Assembly (NCBI RefSeq): GCF_042684865.1
Contig: NZ_JBHUML010000003.1
Span: forward strand, 248,001-312,000
Source: Salibacterium lacus
Lineage (GTDB): Bacteria; Bacillota; Bacilli; Bacillales; Marinococcaceae
Direction of reading: 5' to 3'
Length of the DNA: 64,000 nt
Shown here: one piece after another, positions 25,821 to 35,236 of the stretch
Numbering within the stretch: position 1 is the stretch's first letter
Layout of the letters: every line of letters begins with the position of its first letter
Program-made: the position numbers and the translations under genes
Notes under the pieces: model-generated
What the model was told of the DNA's origin: nothing
Seen by the model: only the letters and a program-made list of their open reading frames with translations
Database searches by the model: none

Positions 25821-26987
25821 TTATTGCGCAACGGTTTTGAGCAGCTGATACAGGTTGGATTTGGCTTCAAAACCGATGCCCGGCACGTCCGGCAGCGTTA
25901 CTCTGCCGTTTTCGACCGGGTGGTTATCCGCAAAGCCGCCGAACGGCTCAAATACACCCGGATACGATTCGTTTCCACCGAGCCCGAGACCGGCTGCGAT
26001 GTTTAAAGACATCTGGTGGCCGCCGTGCGGAATGCAATTCCGGGGAGACCAGCCGTGTTCTTCGAGCATAGCAAGAATCCGGCGGTATTCCACAAGTCCG
26101 TAGCTCAGCGCACAGTCAAACTGAAGGTAGTCTTTTTCCGGGCGCATCCCGCCGTAACGGATCAGGTTTCTCGCATCCTGCATCGAAAACAGATTTTCTC
26201 CGGTTGCCATCGGGGGCGCGTAGTGTCTGCCGAGTTCTTTCTGGAGTTCGAAATCAAGTGGATCCCCCGCTTCTTCATACCAGAATAGATTATACGGTTC
26301 AAGGGCGCGGGCATATTCGACCGCTGTATCCAGGTTAAATCTGCCGTTTGCGTCCACCGCAAGAGACTGCCCGTCCGGTACCACCTCGAGAACCGCTTCA
26401 ATCCTGCGCAGGTCTTCTTCAAGCGAAGCCCCGCCGATTTTCATTTTCACAACCGAGTAGCCGGTCTCCATATACTGCTTCATTTCATCCTGAAGCGCAT
26501 CGTATCCTTTTCCGGGCTTATAGTATCCCCCGGCGGCATAAACAAACACGCTGTCATCCGCCTGTCCCCCGCGGTACCGATCCGCAAGCAGCTGGTAAAG
26601 CGGCTTTTCCTCTATTTTAGCCACCGCGTCCCAAACCGCCATATCGATCGTGCCGACAGCCACCGAGCGTTCCCCGTGGCCGCCCGGCTTTTCCCCTGTC
26701 ATAAGGATATCCCAGATTTTATAAGGATCCAGGTTCTCCCCTGACTCATCCACTACCTCATCCGAGGCTGCTTCAAGAAGCCGGGGGATAAACCGCTCGT
26801 GAAGCAGACCGCTCGGAGCGTATCTCCCGTTAGAGTTAAATCCGTAGCCCACCACACGCTTTCCATCCCGCACGACATCGGTCACGACTGCCACCACGGA
26901 AGCAGTCATTTTGCTGAAATCAATAAAGGCGTTGCTGATGTCAGACTTGATCGGAACGGCTTGTTCTTTTACATCGATGATTTTCAA
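25821..26987 (-). CDS. tarD: D-tartrate dehydratase-like enolase superfamily enzyme
   Basis: Mandelate-racemase-group protein (388 aa) that closely matches my memory of the D-(-)-tartrate dehydratase TarD along its whole length. The expected catalytic set is present: Lys183 in KMKIGG, Asp212 in VDANGR, Glu238 in WYEE, Glu264 in ATGEN, and His321 in PHGGHQ. The reaction would be Mg-dependent dehydration of D-tartrate to oxaloacetate, though a related sugar diacid is possible. It is a single-gene unit with its own terminator, beside the pectate lyase and sugar importer; no tartrate transporter is adjacent. Confidence 0.8.
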   Translation of the reverse strand: MKIIDVKEQAVPIKSDISNAFIDFSKMTASVVAVVTDVVRDGKRVVGYGFNSNGRYAPSGLLHERFIPRLLEAASDEVVDESGENLDPYKIWDILMTGEKPGGHGERSVAVGTIDMAVWDAVAKIEEKPLYQLLADRYRGGQADDSVFVYAAGGYYKPGKGYDALQDEMKQYMETGYSVVKMKIGGASLEEDLRRIEAVLEVVPDGQSLAVDANGRFNLDTAVEYARALEPYNLFWYEEAGDPLDFELQKELGRHYAPPMATGENLFSMQDARNLIRYGGMRPEKDYLQFDCALSYGLVEYRRILAMLEEHGWSPRNCIPHGGHQMSLNIAAGLGLGGNESYPGVFEPFGGFADNHPVENGRVTLPDVPGIGFEAKSNLYQLLKTVAQ

Positions 26988-27070
26988 TATATTCAGCTCC
27001 TTTTCCCGAAGGATGTTCTCTATGTTTTCAACATAACATGGAGCAGTATCATCTGCTGGAAATAATATTT

Positions 27071-27106
27071 AAATGATAACATATTCACCCGGTTATCCTA
27101 TCATTT
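27071..27106. promoter_or_regulatory. inverted repeat upstream of tarD
   Basis: AAATGATA and TATCATTT face each other about 20 bases apart, with GTTATC/GATAAC sequence between, in the 180-base promoter region of tarD. It could be a regulator site; no -35/-10 pair is clear enough to place it. Confidence 0.4.
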
Positions 27107-27119
27107 CACGCGGCTGTAA

Positions 27120-27157
27120 AAAATATGACCGGATCGGAAGCCCATTCCCGATCCGGC
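27120..27157 (-). terminator. terminator of the pectate lyase gene
   Basis: Minus strand GCCGGATCGG (27148-27157) pairs with CCGATCCGGT (27128-27137), followed by a T run interrupted by ATA. It begins ten bases after the stop codon. Confidence 0.75.
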
Positions 27158-27166
27158 CTTCTGCTT

Positions 27167-30100
27167 TTATTTTTTCACCCTGACCACAGTGCTTCCTTCC
27201 CATTGTTCTCCGGAAGCCAGTTCACCGCTGACTGTGACTTCTATTTCCTTTCCTTCTTCCAGGACATCCGCCAGATCCTGACGGTTGAACTGTACTTTAT
27301 AGCTGTTGCTGCTTCCCGGCTGCTTCACCGGTTCCGCTTCCTCATTAAGCCGGATCGAGTCAAACTGTATTTCTTCAGCATCATGATCTTCCGGCAGTTC
27401 AATATGAACGGTGGCCACGCCGCCGCCTTTCACATTCAGGACAGGCGGAGTAAACCGGAGGTCAGCTTCCACGGTTTCCGTGTCTCCGTTTTCCCCAGGC
27501 GCCATGAACTCCAGAAAATCTCCCCGGATGATATTTCCTTCTTCATCACGCTCGTATGGAAGCTCCGGTTCAAGACTTGCAAAGTTGTCATCCGACAGTT
27601 CCGTTCCGGAAGCATTGTCCGATACTTCTCCGTCAAACAGATAGTTAGTGTCCGATTCAAGATAGTCCGGATAGTTGTCTGCCGCTTCATAATCCTTCTG
27701 ATAGGATACAAAGTGATCAAGCTCAAATTCTTCTTCAATATCATCATACGTTGAGAAATCAAGGTTGCCGCCTGCGTTATTAAACGAAACATTGTCCTCG
27801 GCAATAATCGCAGGGTTGCTGTTGCTCGTAAACCCGGCCGCGCCATTATTGAAGGCGATGCTGTCCCGTATCACATGAGGAACGTTTACTCCTTCGCCGC
27901 CGAGCTTAAAGCCGTTTTTATCCCCGGTTCCTTCGGTGCCATCCGTTAAAAAGCCGTTGTTATAGGCGATACTGTCTTCTATCGTTACGGGGCCGATCGC
28001 TCCCGTCCCGACTTTTGTATACAGATCCCATCCGTCATCGATATTGTTATGGGCGATCGTACCGCGGAACACATTGCCTTCCCCGGACGTCAGCTTTGCC
28101 GCAAATCCGTCCGCGTTGTTTTCCGACGGATCCCGGTTATCAAATGACGTGCTGTTCAGAACCAGGTTATGGGACGGCCATTCGGATTTATCGTCTTCTT
28201 CCGGATCCGTCCGGCTGATCTGCATCCCTGTATCACCGTGCTCATAAAACCGGCTGTTCTCTACAATGTTATGGTCACCGCCGATGACAAACCCTTTCGT
28301 GTTGCCGGCGGAGCGGGCAAAGTCAAGGCCTTCCACGTGCCAGTAATTACCACTCAGCTCCACCCCTTTGGACTGCTTGTCAAAATCAATGACCGGATCT
28401 GCACCGGGAGCTGCTTTCAGCATCTTCCGGGCATCTTCCGTGCCGTCATGAAATTGTTCAATCATCAGCATGTCATCCCGTACATACTCGCCATCTGTAA
28501 CAAGAATCGTCTGTCCGGGGCTGACGAAATCAACGGCTGTATCGAGATCCACCGGATCCGCTTCTGTTCCTTCCCCGGAAGTATCCGCGTCCGGAGCCGT
28601 ATAAATGTCTCCTTCAAACGTCCGGTTGGTAACGGAAAAATTCGTTACGATCTCGTCATAGGACGTCAGCATCTGCGTATCATCCGGCAGAAACACAGAG
28701 GTGAAATTCGTATCCGCATTTTCCGGAAGCGATGTTTCAATCACCTTCATTTCCCCGGCTGCCATTTCTTCCTGCTCTGCGATCGTTTCCAGTCCCTGCT
28801 TCAATGTGACAGTACCGTTCACGTTGGACTGAAGTCTGACATTATACTGCTCTGTTTCCGATGTCTCCTCCAGTGATACAACTTCCATCTCCGGTTCCAC
28901 CGGTTCAGCAGGAGGTTCCACTTTCGGAGGATCCGTTGCTGCTGCACTGATATTCATATCCATATTTTCGACCACAATATCCGCTTTCCGGGCGGTGTAA
29001 AAACCGACATACACTTTATCATCCTGGACATTCAGAATATCCGGCTCATAAAGGATTTCTTCTTCGCCGTTATTCAGTGTTCCGGTATAGCCGCTGTTCG
29101 TCTTGGACAATGTCAGGTGATAGTCTTCTTCCGGATGCGTATTGGATGGTCCCGGCTTTTCATTTTCCAGCATGATTTTCTGAATGCCTTCACTGCCGGC
29201 TCCGTCTGAAGACTCCACGCCGGTCCGTACAAACAGCTGTGTACCGTTTTCCTCCATCGTGCCGCCGCTGAATCCGCCGACTGCGGCTATATTGGATGCA
29301 AACACGCTCGTGTTTCCATCTTCTCCGATGGCATCACGGGCCATGATACCAAACGATTCCTGACCGTCATGCGGATCTTTGGCATAATCGTTCACCTGAA
29401 TATCAGCCGATAATTCAAAGTTGTCTTCTTCTTCATCAATCACTGTGTAGTAATAGGAAATGCCGTCATGATCGCCGGTGATCTTTCCTCCACTCGGACC
29501 CTCGGCTGTCAAAGCCACGGAAGAACCGTCTTCCATCACTTCCACATCGTTTGAATCGTCACCTGCGGACTGCCCGAAGTTGATGGAATGCCATTCCGGA
29601 ACCGATGCTTCGCGTACCGTTACTTCATAAGAAATGGATTCCATATCTTCCGGTGCGATCGTGATTTCATAGGTTCCGGGCGTGGAACTGTCAAAATCAG
29701 ATTCTTCCACGGTGTAAGATCCTTCATCCAGGACCTCTTCATCACCGTTGTCATACAACCTTGATACTTCCAGTCCTTCTGCTGAAAAAGAGTCCCCGGT
29801 TTCAAAAGTTGTCTCTGGATAAGACGTAATACCAAGTCCTGTTACCTCTTTTTCCTTCACATCCACATCAAAGGAGGCCGTTTCTCCTTTATGGGTGACC
29901 GTCACCTGCCGTTCCCCCGGTGTGGCGGTATCCAGGTCTGAGGCTTCCAGGTCATCCCGCGTTAACCGGACATTGCTGCCGTCATCGTACTCGGCATAAA
30001 CCGTCATGCCGTCCAGATCCAGTTCTTCCCCGAGAAAGTACGTTGTTTTTTCAGGAGGCTGCCGGATATCCAGACCGGTCAGCGCGGCATCCGATACGTT

Positions 30101-31261
30101 GATATCAAAAGAGGTGGACACGTTCGACTGGTCTGCCGCTTCCACGGTGACTGATTTTGTGCCGGCATCTTCGAACGTATAATCTTCCCCGGCCTGTTCC
30201 CCATCGATCAGCAGGTTGTAATCTTCCGGCGCCAGTTCCTCCGACTGATAGCCGTCGTTATACTCCCCGGTTACGGTTAACCCTTCCGGATCAAAGGTAT
30301 CTCCAAGGTAATAGGAGGTCTCTGCCGGATGATACTTGATCTCCATTCCTGTGAGAGATAGTTCATCAATGGTAAGATCAATTGCTTTCGTCACACCGTT
30401 ATAACTTACAGCAATGGTATTTGTTCCGGCTTCGCTGCTGTCAAAACCGGACACGATATAATCTCCCGCTGACAGTTCTTCTGTTGTACCATCAGCCAGA
30501 ACGGCAGTTACCTGCAGCCCTTCTGTGTTCAGTTCTCCACCAATTAAATAGTTCTTCTGCATACTGCGGGCATCCAGTTCCAGTTCCGATACGTCGCTGT
30601 CATTCACGTCCAGTTGAAAATCACTGAAGTTGACCACTGCTTCCCGCGCTGCATAAAAGCCGGCGGTCATCTCTCCGGAAAACATATCTTCTTCTGTCAG
30701 CGTCTGCGTATCGCCGTTGGATTCGAGCAGGTACGTATCTCCCGATTTCTGAATTCGGAGGTCGAACGTTTCTTCCGGTGCAGGGGACTTATTATCAAAG
30801 GAGGCTGCATCTTCATAATCATTGTCTCCTTTTTTATAGAACCCCTGCATCTCCCCACCGAGTCCCCCGGCTGCCACATAGTTTGCGGTTTGCGTACTCG
30901 TATCACCATTTTCACCGGCTTCATCGCGGAGAATCACACCGAAGGAAACCTGGCCGTCACCGCTGTTATAGCTTTCCACCTCAGCGGTTGCCTGCATTTC
31001 AAAGTTTGCTTCAGAGGGGAGCTGCCTGAAATAATACGACAATCCTTCCGACCCGCTTTCTATCTTCCCTCCTTCTGCCGTAATCGTGACCGACCCATCG
31101 TCTTCTATCACCGGATCGGGATTGGAAGTCTCCCCGGTATTTGAACCGAACGCGCTGAACATCCATTCACTAGTGTCCGTTTCATCCGCGAGGACAGATA
31201 ACGGCGAAAACGCAAGCAGCAGTGACATCGATAATGCCGTTCCTTTTTTCACACCCTTCAT
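27167..31261 (-). CDS. secreted multidomain PL9 pectate lyase
   Basis: Very large extracellular lyase (1364 aa). The start is ATG 31261, set by GGAGAGGTG; the frame is open 13 codons further. Order: Sec signal peptide (about 1-25, ending ALA-like SVLADE); a lectin-like beta domain (about 28-215); four bacterial Ig-like (Big_3-type) repeats of about 75-85 residues (about 220-545); a second copy of the lectin-like domain (about 548-770); a Pro/Glu linker; and a right-handed beta-helix (about 890-1200) of the PL9 type with NADGFAAK, whose Lys1056 fits the catalytic Lys of Pel9A. A short C-terminal beta domain follows. It is strongly acidic. Cleaves pectate; the importer nearby probably takes up the products. 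Confidence 0.82.
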   Translation of the reverse strand: MKGVKKGTALSMSLLLAFSPLSVLADETDTSEWMFSAFGSNTGETSNPDPVIEDDGSVTITAEGGKIESGSEGLSYYFRQLPSEANFEMQATAEVESYNSGDGQVSFGVILRDEAGENGDTSTQTANYVAAGGLGGEMQGFYKKGDNDYEDAASFDNKSPAPEETFDLRIQKSGDTYLLESNGDTQTLTEEDMFSGEMTAGFYAAREAVVNFSDFQLDVNDSDVSELELDARSMQKNYLIGGELNTEGLQVTAVLADGTTEELSAGDYIVSGFDSSEAGTNTIAVSYNGVTKAIDLTIDELSLTGMEIKYHPAETSYYLGDTFDPEGLTVTGEYNDGYQSEELAPEDYNLLIDGEQAGEDYTFEDAGTKSVTVEAADQSNVSTSFDINVSDAALTGLDIRQPPEKTTYFLGEELDLDGMTVYAEYDDGSNVRLTRDDLEASDLDTATPGERQVTVTHKGETASFDVDVKEKEVTGLGITSYPETTFETGDSFSAEGLEVSRLYDNGDEEVLDEGSYTVEESDFDSSTPGTYEITIAPEDMESISYEVTVREASVPEWHSINFGQSAGDDSNDVEVMEDGSSVALTAEGPSGGKITGDHDGISYYYTVIDEEEDNFELSADIQVNDYAKDPHDGQESFGIMARDAIGEDGNTSVFASNIAAVGGFSGGTMEENGTQLFVRTGVESSDGAGSEGIQKIMLENEKPGPSNTHPEEDYHLTLSKTNSGYTGTLNNGEEEILYEPDILNVQDDKVYVGFYTARKADIVVENMDMNISAAATDPPKVEPPAEPVEPEMEVVSLEETSETEQYNVRLQSNVNGTVTLKQGLETIAEQEEMAAGEMKVIETSLPENADTNFTSVFLPDDTQMLTSYDEIVTNFSVTNRTFEGDIYTAPDADTSGEGTEADPVDLDTAVDFVSPGQTILVTDGEYVRDDMLMIEQFHDGTEDARKMLKAAPGADPVIDFDKQSKGVELSGNYWHVEGLDFARSAGNTKGFVIGGDHNIVENSRFYEHGDTGMQISRTDPEEDDKSEWPSHNLVLNSTSFDNRDPSENNADGFAAKLTSGEGNVFRGTIAHNNIDDGWDLYTKVGTGAIGPVTIEDSIAYNNGFLTDGTEGTGDKNGFKLGGEGVNVPHVIRDSIAFNNGAAGFTSNSNPAIIAEDNVSFNNAGGNLDFSTYDDIEEEFELDHFVSYQKDYEAADNYPDYLESDTNYLFDGEVSDNASGTELSDDNFASLEPELPYERDEEGNIIRGDFLEFMAPGENGDTETVEADLRFTPPVLNVKGGGVATVHIELPEDHDAEEIQFDSIRLNEEAEPVKQPGSSNSYKVQFNRQDLADVLEEGKEIEVTVSGELASGEQWEGSTVVRVKK

Positions 31262-31548
31262 GTTCACCTCTCCTTTTTCTGGTAAGTAAAAGTAAAACAT
31301 GTCCCTCCTTTCGGAAACGTTAATAAAAAATTGTAAGCGTATTCATAAAAAGTGTCAATTTTGTGACGGTTATTGCTGCTTCATTTCTAATTCTTAATTA
31401 GAACTTTAGAACCATCTGACTGTATTGGATATGAAAAGGCATGTTTAGATATCAGATATAATATTTTAATTATTCTACTTATTTCAATAAGATAGTACCA
31501 TTTTGTGAAAACACTGCAATACATACTGACGTACATAAACAAAGAGTC
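31262..31548. other. intergenic region upstream of the pectate lyase
   Basis: AT-rich, 287 bases, no gene. It holds the CRE-controlled promoter at 31330-31358, the pectate lyase leader, and no other structure I can support. Confidence 0.6.
31330..31358 (-). promoter_or_regulatory. strong promoter of the pectate lyase with overlapping CRE
   Basis: Minus strand TTGACA (31353-31358), 17-base spacer and TACAAT (31330-31335). TGTAAGCGTATTCA (31332-31345, plus strand) matches the CRE consensus in 13 of 14 positions and covers the -10. Near-ideal sigma-A promoter under predicted catabolite repression. Confidence 0.8.
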
Positions 31549-31590
31549 AAAAAAAGCATGGAAAACGGAAAAATCCGCTCTTCCATGCTT
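31549..31590 (-). terminator. terminator of adenine deaminase
   Basis: Minus strand AAGCATGGAA (31581-31590) pairs with TTCCATGCTT (31554-31563), with an inner GCGGA/TCCGT extension, followed by seven T overlapping the stem end. Confidence 0.85.
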
Positions 31591-31599
31591 ATGTCGGTA

Positions 31600-33441
31600 T
31601 TAATTTTCATCTACGAGAAGCGGAACCTGCCGGAAGCCTTCATCGGTGTGCTGAATGAGACCGATATCGGAGAGGCGGAGGTCCGGAATCACCACGAGGG
31701 CAAGCAGCGACAGGGTCATGAAGGCGTAATTCATCGTGCACCCTGCGGACTCCAGAGCTCTGCTGATGGCGCGTGATTGCTCGGCCACGTGCTCAAACGG
31801 CTGTGGTGACATGAGGCCGGCCACCGGAAGGGGAAGCGCCGTTGTATCATTTTCGGTAACCACCACGACACCGCCCTGCATGTCTATAACTTTATTGGCG
31901 GCTTCAGCCATAAGCGTTTCATCATTCCCGATAACGAGCAGATTGTGCGAATCATGCGCTGTGGTGGAGGCAAGAGCAGCTGGTTTCGTAAACCCGACGT
32001 TGGAAACAAGCGCTGTTGCCTGCGTCCCTTGCAGCCCGTGCCGTTCGATCACCGATATCCAGCACACATCTTTGTTCTCCGGCAGGCGGAGCTTCCCGCC
32101 GCGAACCGGTACCTCGATATGTTCTTCTTTCGTGTCGACATGGTTTTCCCGCACCTGAATCGCTCTGGCGGTATAGGTACCGTCCGGTCTTCCCGCCGGC
32201 GCCTGCACATGAAACTCCTCCGCTTTCACATCGGGGTGCAGATGAACGGATTGCAGGGCTTCTTCAGGCATATCGCTGCTTTCCCAATCGATGAGCATGT
32301 CCCCGTTTTCCGCTGCCTCCACACCGGCGGCAATCGTTGTGCGGACATTCACATCACGAAGCGGTCCGTCGAGAATGAGAATATCGGCGAATCTGCCTGG
32401 CGTGACAGAACCAATGTCCTGGGAGAGACCGAACCGTTCGGCTGTATTCAAGGTTGCCATCTGAAAAGCAGTGACAGGCGGCACGCCCTGTTCAATGGCA
32501 TGCCGGACAACAAAGTCCATATGCCCTTCATCGACGAGGGATTCCGGGCTGCGGTCGTCCGTGACAAGCATGAGCCGGCGCGTGTCGATGTCCTGCTCTG
32601 TGTAGGCTGTGATCGTCGGCACGACGTCATGCCAGGCCGATCCGCGCCGGAGTTTGGCATACATACCGAGCCGTACACGGTCGATAACTTCTTCAGCACT
32701 CGTCACTTCGTGATCGCCGGAAATGCCGCTTGCAGCATATGCCGACATCCGCCAGTCACCGCTCGGCCACGTATAATGGCCGTCTGCCACCCTGCCGGCT
32801 TTCAGTGTTTCCTTAATCTCGCCGAGCATTTTCTCATCACCGAAAACAACGCCCGGGAAGTTCATTACTTCACCGAGAGCAGCCATGTCCGGTCCCCACG
32901 TGAACGCTTCGGCCACATCACCCGGGCCCAGTTCCGCTCCACTCGTTTCGAATTCACTGCTCGTCGAAGGAACACACGAAGCGGCCTGCATGTAACCGGC
33001 CATCGGGGTCTGACGAAGCTCGTCAAGCATCAGACGCAGCCCTTTCATGCCAAGTACGTTTGCGATCTCATGCGCATCAAAAAATCCGCCTGTTGTTCCT
33101 TTCGGGAGTACGGCGCGGGCGAACTGCCGCGGCGTAATCTGGCTGCTTTCAATATGGCAGTGGCCGTCAATGAGGCCGGGAGTCACGTAACGGCCGCCGG
33201 CATTCACGACTTTCGTGTCCGGGCCTTTAGTGTGCGACGCATTGTATCCAACATAGGCTATACGCTCTCCCTGGACAGCGATGGCAATCCCCGGCTGTAT
33301 TTCGCCGGACATGACATTGACGAGTCTCGCGTTTTCAATCACGAGTGTCGCTGCTTTATCACCGCGTGCGGTCTTTCCCAGCGTTTCCATATCTTCTGCA
33401 AGCGTTCTTCTTGAATCGGCAAATGTCATTGTATTCATCAT
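31600..33441 (-). CDS. ade: adenine deaminase
   Basis: Binuclear-metal amidohydrolase (613 aa) converting adenine to hypoxanthine and ammonia. The adenine deaminase N-terminal motif DGHCHIESS gives two metal His; the FDAHEIANV and SGDHEVT segments supply further ligands, and the C-terminal adenine-deaminase domain is present (SHNLLVIGN, YAFMTLSLLALVVIPDLRL). Length is slightly above the usual 570-600. AAAGGAG precedes two ATGs; the first is used here. Transcribed separately from the puc operon but in the same pathway. The ribosome site lies in the 3' arm of a perfect inverted repeat. Confidence 0.88.
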   Translation of the reverse strand: MMNTMTFADSRRTLAEDMETLGKTARGDKAATLVIENARLVNVMSGEIQPGIAIAVQGERIAYVGYNASHTKGPDTKVVNAGGRYVTPGLIDGHCHIESSQITPRQFARAVLPKGTTGGFFDAHEIANVLGMKGLRLMLDELRQTPMAGYMQAASCVPSTSSEFETSGAELGPGDVAEAFTWGPDMAALGEVMNFPGVVFGDEKMLGEIKETLKAGRVADGHYTWPSGDWRMSAYAASGISGDHEVTSAEEVIDRVRLGMYAKLRRGSAWHDVVPTITAYTEQDIDTRRLMLVTDDRSPESLVDEGHMDFVVRHAIEQGVPPVTAFQMATLNTAERFGLSQDIGSVTPGRFADILILDGPLRDVNVRTTIAAGVEAAENGDMLIDWESSDMPEEALQSVHLHPDVKAEEFHVQAPAGRPDGTYTARAIQVRENHVDTKEEHIEVPVRGGKLRLPENKDVCWISVIERHGLQGTQATALVSNVGFTKPAALASTTAHDSHNLLVIGNDETLMAEAANKVIDMQGGVVVVTENDTTALPLPVAGLMSPQPFEHVAEQSRAISRALESAGCTMNYAFMTLSLLALVVIPDLRLSDIGLIQHTDEGFRQVPLLVDEN

Positions 33442-33492
33442 TTCAGCTCCTTTGTCTTAATCATATTATACGAATGAAAAGCGGAGCTGAAA
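33441..33492 (-). promoter_or_regulatory. ade promoter inside a ribosome-site-masking inverted repeat
   Basis: TTTCAGCTCC (33441-33450) and GGAGCTGAAA (33483-33492) are a perfect 10-base inverted repeat. The minus-strand TATAAT (33465-33470) lies in the loop, and the 3' RNA arm contains the GGAG of ade. Read-through RNA from the glycosylation operon would mask it; RNA from the local promoter would not. Confidence 0.55.
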
Positions 33493-33520
33493 ATAAATCT
33501 GTCAGCCTTTTTTCCAACCC

Positions 33521-35236
33521 TTATGATTCGGCGCGGTACAAACGGATTTTCCAGGCTGCTGATTCGTTTTCAAACACTTTCTCCAGCTCCAGGTTATTGT
33601 CTTCGGCATTTTCAATTTCAACTGCAGAGAGAACATATTCACCGCCCATTTCCTTGAACGCCTCCGTACCGAAATCCAGATTCTCTATCGTATACTGGTT
33701 ATTTTTGGTAAACAGATAATTCTTGCCCAGTTCATCGGAGAAGGCGTAGACGCGGCCGCCCCAGGTATTGTAATAATTCTCAAGGGTGTCGTTTTTCGCC
33801 AGTTCTCCCTCGATAATGTTTTCAAATTGATGTTTGTACTCAAGAGGATACATCGTCACATAAAAATCAAGTGTATAGAACCCATTGTACTGCGCCACAG
33901 CCGGATGCATTCCGATACTAACCACGCGGTAGTCTGAGGGGTCCTCTCCGATATAATCCTGAATATCGGAAAAAAGATCCTCCGCGTAAAATTCCTCGTA
34001 GGACGGATAATCAATGCTCCGGTATTTGAATTCATGGTGTCTGCTTGTTTCCCCGGCAACCTGGCCGATCAAAAGCAGCACAACGAGCACCATGCCGAAC
34101 TTAATTCTGCGCTGGATCATCATCAGCGAGAGGGCGAAGACGATATACCAAGCCACCACATTCAGAAGGTGGAACCGTCCGAAGTTGAATTCATTAATCA
34201 AATCCACAGCGTCTTTCAGCACACGCATGCCTTCCCAGTTCCAAATCGAAATCCAGAACGAAAAGACAACGATCATTAGCAGCAAGGCGGGAATCGCTTT
34301 TTCTCCGGGCGTTAACGGGTCCGGCTGCCGCTTTCGTTTCAGCCGCCGGACAGCAATTATGCCAGCCGTGAATAAAAGCGCAAACACCGCGGTGAAAAAG
34401 GCAAACGGGTAATGGTACACATAGGAATGGGAATGAGCGTGAAGCAGGTTATTGCCGAAAAAGTTCATCACCGTATCCCAGTCCCGGTACCCCCTGTCAA
34501 ATTCCACCCGGTGCGGAGTGAATCCCTGACCAAGCAATTCGGCATACACGAGCCGGTACTGCTTGATTAAGTACAAGGCTGTCATCAAAACAATCCCCAT
34601 AAAAAATGTCCAGTTCGGTTTTTTATACCGGATCGCATCGACGAGCCAGAAAACCCCCATAATGGCCAGGAAAAAGATAAAGGAGACAATGAAACTGGAG
34701 TAAAACGGAACAAGGATGAGAATGAGCCAGTTTGTCCAGTGGTTTTTCCGCTTCCGGATATTCAAAAACGCATACAGTACAAGCGGAACTCCCGCAAAAC
34801 TTAATCCCCCGAACGGCCAGAACGCTGTAAGAGAAAACGCAAGCGCCGTTCCCACGCTGATAAAGGAACCGGCCTTCGTCTGCGGCAGGACATGCTTTTT
34901 CAAAAGAAGGAGCATGCCGAAAAAGGCGGTAAAACGCATAAGAAATAAATTCACGGCGTAGGCCGGGAACGGGTCAAACAACGTAAAAAGCAGGGCAAAC
35001 ATGCTCAGCTCAGCACTTAATGCTTCCCGCGGCAGTCCGTTCATGATAGCTGGAATTTCTTTGTCATTTGGTGCAAACAGCACATTGTTCTCCACTAACG
35101 TCTTATACCATATTAAATTGGAATCCAGGTTGTCATGAATCCGAAGATGAGCACCTTCCCCCAGAATCACGAGCGGGGAAAGATATGCCAGGATCAGGCC
35201 CACACTGATCAGGATCCATGTCCTTTCTCTCATCAC
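33521..35236 (-). CDS. DUF6044/YkoS-like membrane protein, probable GT-C glycosyltransferase
   Basis: Polytopic membrane protein (571 aa) with about 11-12 hydrophobic segments in the first 400 residues and a soluble C-terminal part of about 160 residues, probably extracellular. The first extracellular loop (RIHDNLDSNLIWYK) has an acidic pair, the position of catalytic carboxylates in GT-C enzymes. It resembles B. subtilis YkoS, the partner of GT2 protein YkoT. It would move the sugar from its lipid carrier to an unknown surface acceptor. Last gene of the operon, overlapping the aminotransferase by four bases. Function by family and context only. Confidence 0.68.
   Translation of the reverse strand: MMRERTWILISVGLILAYLSPLVILGEGAHLRIHDNLDSNLIWYKTLVENNVLFAPNDKEIPAIMNGLPREALSAELSMFALLFTLFDPFPAYAVNLFLMRFTAFFGMLLLLKKHVLPQTKAGSFISVGTALAFSLTAFWPFGGLSFAGVPLVLYAFLNIRKRKNHWTNWLILILVPFYSSFIVSFIFFLAIMGVFWLVDAIRYKKPNWTFFMGIVLMTALYLIKQYRLVYAELLGQGFTPHRVEFDRGYRDWDTVMNFFGNNLLHAHSHSYVYHYPFAFFTAVFALLFTAGIIAVRRLKRKRQPDPLTPGEKAIPALLLMIVVFSFWISIWNWEGMRVLKDAVDLINEFNFGRFHLLNVVAWYIVFALSLMMIQRRIKFGMVLVVLLLIGQVAGETSRHHEFKYRSIDYPSYEEFYAEDLFSDIQDYIGEDPSDYRVVSIGMHPAVAQYNGFYTLDFYVTMYPLEYKHQFENIIEGELAKNDTLENYYNTWGGRVYAFSDELGKNYLFTKNNQYTIENLDFGTEAFKEMGGEYVLSAVEIENAEDNNLELEKVFENESAAWKIRLYRAES

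Noticed and set aside
31945..33414. Long plus-strand open frame (about 489 codons) antisense to adenine deaminase
   Set aside because: Shadow of the ade gene; the opposite strand encodes a full, recognisable enzyme and this frame has no ribosome site or family features.
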